A DNA stretch of 44,369 nucleotides from Spirochaetia bacterium (lineage in GTDB: Bacteria; Spirochaetota; Spirochaetia; JABMQR01). Numbering within the stretch: the stretch's first letter is position 1; every line of letters begins with the position of its first letter. The notes beneath the pieces are model-generated. The model searched no databases, was not told the DNA's origin, and saw only the letters and a program-made list of their open reading frames with translations. Location: contig JAIPFR010000005.1 of the NCBI GenBank assembly GCA_021736525.1, positions 1 through 44,369 on the forward strand, in the 5' to 3' direction. This document shows positions 40,738 through 44,369 of the stretch, one piece after another. The position numbers and the translations under genes were made by a program.

Positions 40738-43318
40738 ACGTAAGACTCGTCTCGGAACCTTCTCCCCCTCCAGCATAATCAATTTCCACGATATCCCCAT
40801 CTGATACTGATCCGTCAAGTATCTTCCTGGCAAGGGCATTCTGCACCAGCTCCTGAACGGCTCGCTTGACCGGACGGGCTCCGAAAGCGGGATCATATCC
40901 CTGCGCTGCTATCGCCCTGAGCGCGGCATCGGAAAAGGTGAGCGTGATCTTGCGGCCTTTGAGCCGGTCCTGCAGGCGATCCAGCTGCAGCTTGACGATG
41001 GCAGCAACCTGGCTTCTGTCCAGACGGCTGAAGGGGATGATATCATCGATACGGTTCAGGAACTCGGGTTTGAAGGTGGCCCTCAACAAACCGAAGACCT
41101 GGGGGCGGACTTCTTCAAAATCATCGGCATTGACCAGCAGGTCGCTTCCAAGATTGCTAGTCATGATAATTATGGTATTGCGGAAATCTACCACATGCCC
41201 CTGCCCGTCGGTCAGGCGTCCGTCGTCGAGAAGCTGAAGCAGGACGTTGAATACATCGGGATGGGCTTTTTCTATCTCATCAAAGAGAATGACCGAATAG
41301 GGCCGCCTGCGGACGGCTTCAGTAAGCTGCCCGCCCTGATCGTAGCCCACATATCCCGGGGGTGCACCTATGAGCCTTGAAACGGTATGCTTTTCCATAT
41401 ACTCGCTCATGTCGATGCGGGTCAGGGCCCGTTCGTCATCAAACAGGAAGGCTGCCAGGGTTTTTGCCAGCTCGGTTTTCCCTACCCCGGTGGGTCCGAT
41501 AAAAATAAAGGAGCCCAGCGGCCTGCCTTCGTCGGAGATTCCGGTTTTATTGCGGCGGACGGCATCCGATACTTTCCGGATAGCCTCCTCTTGGCCGACC
41601 ACTCTGCGGCTGAGAATTTTTTCCAGCTCGAGATATTTCTGCAGCTCAGAGGTGAGCATTTTCGAGACAGGGATTCCGGTCCAGCTTGATACTACCCTGG
41701 CAATATCCTCTTCGGAGACTTCTTCCCTCAGCAGCTGCTGGCCGGTCTGGATTCCTGCCAGTTCCTCACTTTTCTTCTCGATTGCGGAAGAGAGATCGGG
41801 AATCCGGCCATGCTTTATTTCCGCAGCCTTAGCCAGGTCTCCGCTTCGTTCGCTCTGGAGCTCCTCTGTCTTCAGCTGCTCCATTTCCGCCTTCATTTTC
41901 CGGAGGCTGTCGATAACCTCTTTTTCGTTTTTCCACTGCAGGTGCATGACGGAGTGTTTTGCCTTGAGTTCGGCGAGTTCTGCCTCTATTTTTCCCAGGC
42001 GCTCCCGTGAGGCTTTGTCCTCCTCTGCCCCGAGAGCCTGCTTTTCTATATTGAGCTGTAGTATTTTCCGGTCTATCTGATCGAGTTCAAGGGGCTGGCT
42101 CTCTATTTCCATCTTAATGCGGCTCGCCGCTTCGTCTACGAGGTCGATTGCCTTGTCCGGCAGGAAGCGTGCTGTGATGTATCTGTCGGAGAGTGCTGCT
42201 GCGGCGATAATGGCTTCATCTTTTATTCTGACCCCGTGGTGGACTTCATAGCGCTCCTTGAGCCCGCGCAGAATGGCTACAGTCGATTCTACGGAGGGTT
42301 CACTGACGAGTACCGGCTGGAATCTGCGTTCGAGGGCGGGATCTTTTTCGATATACTTCCTGAACTCATTCAGCGTTGTCGCGCCGATAGCCCGCAGCTC
42401 TCCCCGGGCAAGGGCCGGCTTGAGCAGGTTCGATGCATCCGTCGAGCCTTCCGCGGCCCCTGCTCCGACAAGGGTGTGCAGTTCATCGATAAAGAGGATT
42501 ATTTCCCCATCCGATGCGGTAACCTCCTGGATTACGGCTTTCAGCCGCTCCTCAAACTCTCCCCGGAATTTTGCTCCGGCTACGAGGGACCCTAGATCCA
42601 GCGTGAGCAGTTTTTTTGTCTTGAGAAGGTCCGGGACGTCCCCGGACACGATTCTACGGGCCAGTCCTTCGGCTATGGCGGTCTTTCCCACTCCGGGCTC
42701 ACCTATGAGGACCGGGTTGTTCTTTGTTCTCCGTGAGAGGACCTGCATCACCCTGCGGATTTCCTCGTCGCGTCCTATAACCGGATCCAGTTTTTCCTGT
42801 TTTGCCAGGGCGGTCAGGTCGCGGCAGTATTTTTCCAGGGCCTGGTACTTTCCTTCGGGGTTCTGGTCGGTAACTCGCTGGCTGCCCCTGATTCCCTGCA
42901 GGGCCTGAAGGATGCTGCGGGCATTGATGCCGGCCTGCTTCATAATATCGGCTGTCGGTCCGCTTCCTTTTACCAGGGCCAGCATGAGGTGCTCGGTACT
43001 GGTATATTCATCTTTAAGGGCTGCAGCCTCTTTCTCGGCTGCGGTGAGCGCTGCGGCGGATTCAGGGGAAAGGCCTGGCTGGGTCTGTACCCCGTAGGCT
43101 CTGGGCAGCGATTTCAGGCGTTTTTCCAGGGCTGCTGCCACTGCAGCTCCATTCACCCCTATGCGGGTAAGCAGCGGTACTGCAACGCCGTCCTTCTGGG
43201 TTACCAGGGCATAGGCCAGGTGTTCGGTGCCTATCTGGCTGTGGTTGTGGTCCTTTGCTGCGGAATCAGCTTCCTGCAGGATTTCCTGCAGTTTTACGGT
43301 CATTTTATCTATTCTCAT
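40724..43318 (-). CDS. clpB: ATP-dependent chaperone ClpB
   Basis: Clp N domain; two AAA+ modules [15 protein letters not shown] and [15 protein letters not shown]; middle coiled coil; ATG at 43318 with TAGGAG SD (track ORF starts 60 nt upstream). Confidence 0.97.
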   Translation of the reverse strand: MRIDKMTVKLQEILQEADSAAKDHNHSQIGTEHLAYALVTQKDGVAVPLLTRIGVNGAAVAAALEKRLKSLPRAYGVQTQPGLSPESAAALTAAEKEAAALKDEYTSTEHLMLALVKGSGPTADIMKQAGINARSILQALQGIRGSQRVTDQNPEGKYQALEKYCRDLTALAKQEKLDPVIGRDEEIRRVMQVLSRRTKNNPVLIGEPGVGKTAIAEGLARRIVSGDVPDLLKTKKLLTLDLGSLVAGAKFRGEFEERLKAVIQEVTASDGEIILFIDELHTLVGAGAAEGSTDASNLLKPALARGELRAIGATTLNEFRKYIEKDPALERRFQPVLVSEPSVESTVAILRGLKERYEVHHGVRIKDEAIIAAAALSDRYITARFLPDKAIDLVDEAASRIKMEIESQPLELDQIDRKILQLNIEKQALGAEEDKASRERLGKIEAELAELKAKHSVMHLQWKNEKEVIDSLRKMKAEMEQLKTEELQSERSGDLAKAAEIKHGRIPDLSSAIEKKSEELAGIQTGQQLLREEVSEEDIARVVSSWTGIPVSKMLTSELQKYLELEKILSRRVVGQEEAIRKVSDAVRRNKTGISDEGRPLGSFIFIGPTGVGKTELAKTLAAFLFDDERALTRIDMSEYMEKHTVSRLIGAPPGYVGYDQGGQLTEAVRRRPYSVILFDEIEKAHPDVFNVLLQLLDDGRLTDGQGHVVDFRNTIIIMTSNLGSDLLVNADDFEEVRPQVFGLLRATFKPEFLNRIDDIIPFSRLDRSQVAAIVKLQLDRLQDRLKGRKITLTFSDAALRAIAAQGYDPAFGARPVKRAVQELVQNALARKILDGSVSDGDIVEIDYAGGGEGSETSLTFTVR

Positions 43319-43354
43319 AATTCTGCTCCTATGGGGCGAGCTCTGCCGGGCTGT

Positions 43355-43419
43355 ACATGATGTTACATGATGGCGCATTACGTCACATCATGGCGAATGG
43401 TGCATTATGGCGCACTATC
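43355..43419. repeat. Cluster of short ATGATG/ATGGCG repeats upstream of clpB
   Basis: ACATGATG at 43355 and 43365, ACATCATG at 43385; TGGCGCATTA 43371, TGGCGAATGG 43391, TGGCGCACTA 43408. Confidence 0.7.
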
Positions 43420-43468
43420 AAGATACTGCCGCCTTCCGGGCACGGCAAGCCTGTGCCATCTCTGCCTA

Positions 43469-43518
43469 TCTTCAATTGGTTTCTTTCTTCAGCTGGTTCC
43501 CTTCTTCAATTCCTCGCG
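43469..43518. repeat. Imperfect 17-bp tandem repeat, about 3 units
   Basis: TCTTCAATTGGTTTCTT / TCTTCAGCTGGTTCCCT / TCTTCAATTCCTC..., starts at 43469, 43486, 43503. Confidence 0.8.
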
Positions 43519-43611
43519 GGACTTGTAACCTAATCAAGATTCCGTTATTTTAGTAGGTAATTGCATTTTCCGGCCTGTATAGGCTACACGTATAAAGTAA
43601 GGTTGATTACC

Positions 43612-44355
43612 ATGTATAACAATTCCCTCCTGCACCGTATCCTGCTTATATTTTTTTCCGCGGCAGTACTCACAGCTGCTTCATCCTGCACGGTTAAGCA
43701 GGAACTGGTGGTTCATGTCGACGAGTCCGGCAATGCCTCATTCGAGATAGCAATCGAAGACTATTTTATTGAGGTGGTCAAGGATTTCCAGGTATTCGCT
43801 GAAGAGGATACTGATGTCACCCAGGACAATCTTGACGAGCTTGCTGTCGACCTGAACACATCTGAATATACCTCAGACGCTATTTTCAATAAAGTTTCTG
43901 ACAACTTTTATACCGGCAGCTTCAACTTCAGCGATCTGGAGGAGTTCTTCAACGAACTGAGGGAAGAGGAGGAAAAGAACGAAACGATCTCCGTCTTCAC
44001 CTATGAAAAGCGGGGGTTTGTCCAGAACCTGAATATTTATATTGATATTGAAAATTACTACCAGCTTAAAAAGCTTGTTCCTCTCCTCGAGGATCCCGAA
44101 TTCGCCATGTTCGGTCCGGAAGAGAATATCGGGGTCAGCGAAGAGGATTATATTGACATGATCAGTTTCGCCCTGGGTGATGAGGGTCCCCCTTCCCTGC
44201 TGCGCTCCTTCATTGAGGTGGTTATTATTACCGACCATCCCATAATCTCCCAGAAGGGGGGCAGGCTCCGGGCACCCAACGAAATTGTCTTCAATATCCC
44301 TATGCTCGACTTCCTGCTGCTGGCTGAGCCGATCAGAAAAACCGTTACCTGGTAG
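43612..44355 (+). CDS. Putative lipoprotein of unknown function
   Basis: MYNNSLLHRILLIFFSAAVLTAASSC|TVKQE signal peptide with lipobox-like LTAASSC; acidic, E/D-rich mature protein; ATG at 43612 preceded by GTAAGG. Confidence 0.8.
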   Translation: MYNNSLLHRILLIFFSAAVLTAASSCTVKQELVVHVDESGNASFEIAIEDYFIEVVKDFQVFAEEDTDVTQDNLDELAVDLNTSEYTSDAIFNKVSDNFYTGSFNFSDLEEFFNELREEEEKNETISVFTYEKRGFVQNLNIYIDIENYYQLKKLVPLLEDPEFAMFGPEENIGVSEEDYIDMISFALGDEGPPSLLRSFIEVVIITDHPIISQKGGRLRAPNEIVFNIPMLDFLLLAEPIRKTVTW

Positions 44356-44369
44356 CTCTGTCGGTACTG

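Noticed and set aside
41370-42080. 236-aa and other plus-strand ORFs antisense to clpB
   Set aside because: Ser/Arg-rich shadow translation of a conserved AAA+ gene.
43319-43430. CIRCE/HrcA operator or CtsR box upstream of clpB
   Set aside because: No TTAGCACTC-N9-GAGTGCTAA and no GGTCAAA-type repeat found by eye; the sigma32-like match is too weak to call.

Overview
The 44.4 kb window looks like a spirochaete chromosome segment. This lineage call is an inference from gene content and order, from a spirochaete-like coiled-coil protein at the left edge and from RpoB Asn531; no database search was possible. The centre (about 8.7-36.4 kb) is a nearly continuous minus-strand transcription/translation super-cluster: tRNA-Thr, rpmG, tRNA-Trp, secE, nusG, rplKAJL, rpoBC, rpsLG, tuf, then S10/spc/alpha (rpsJ to rplQ). 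fusA is absent between rpsG and tuf, and adk/map/infA are absent between secY and rpmJ. The flanks carry a coiled-coil protein (truncated), a HAD hydrolase, der, ptsI, a GerMN-domain protein, tlyA, a YmdB-type phosphoesterase, rny, glgP, a DUF554 protein, a MobA-like nucleotidyltransferase, clpB and a lipoprotein. Protein-coding content is mostly ordinary housekeeping, and I see no phage, transposon, CRISPR or defence system. The more unusual signals are non-coding: (i) a promoter plus a roughly 295-nt highly foldable leader in front of tuf, ending in a hairpin beside the ribosome-binding site; (ii) two divergent intergenic regions where all four genes appear to start within 0-3 nt of the predicted transcription start (leaderless mRNAs); (iii) two different short-repeat clusters upstream of clpB; (iv) intra-operon hairpins before rpoB and rpsJ.
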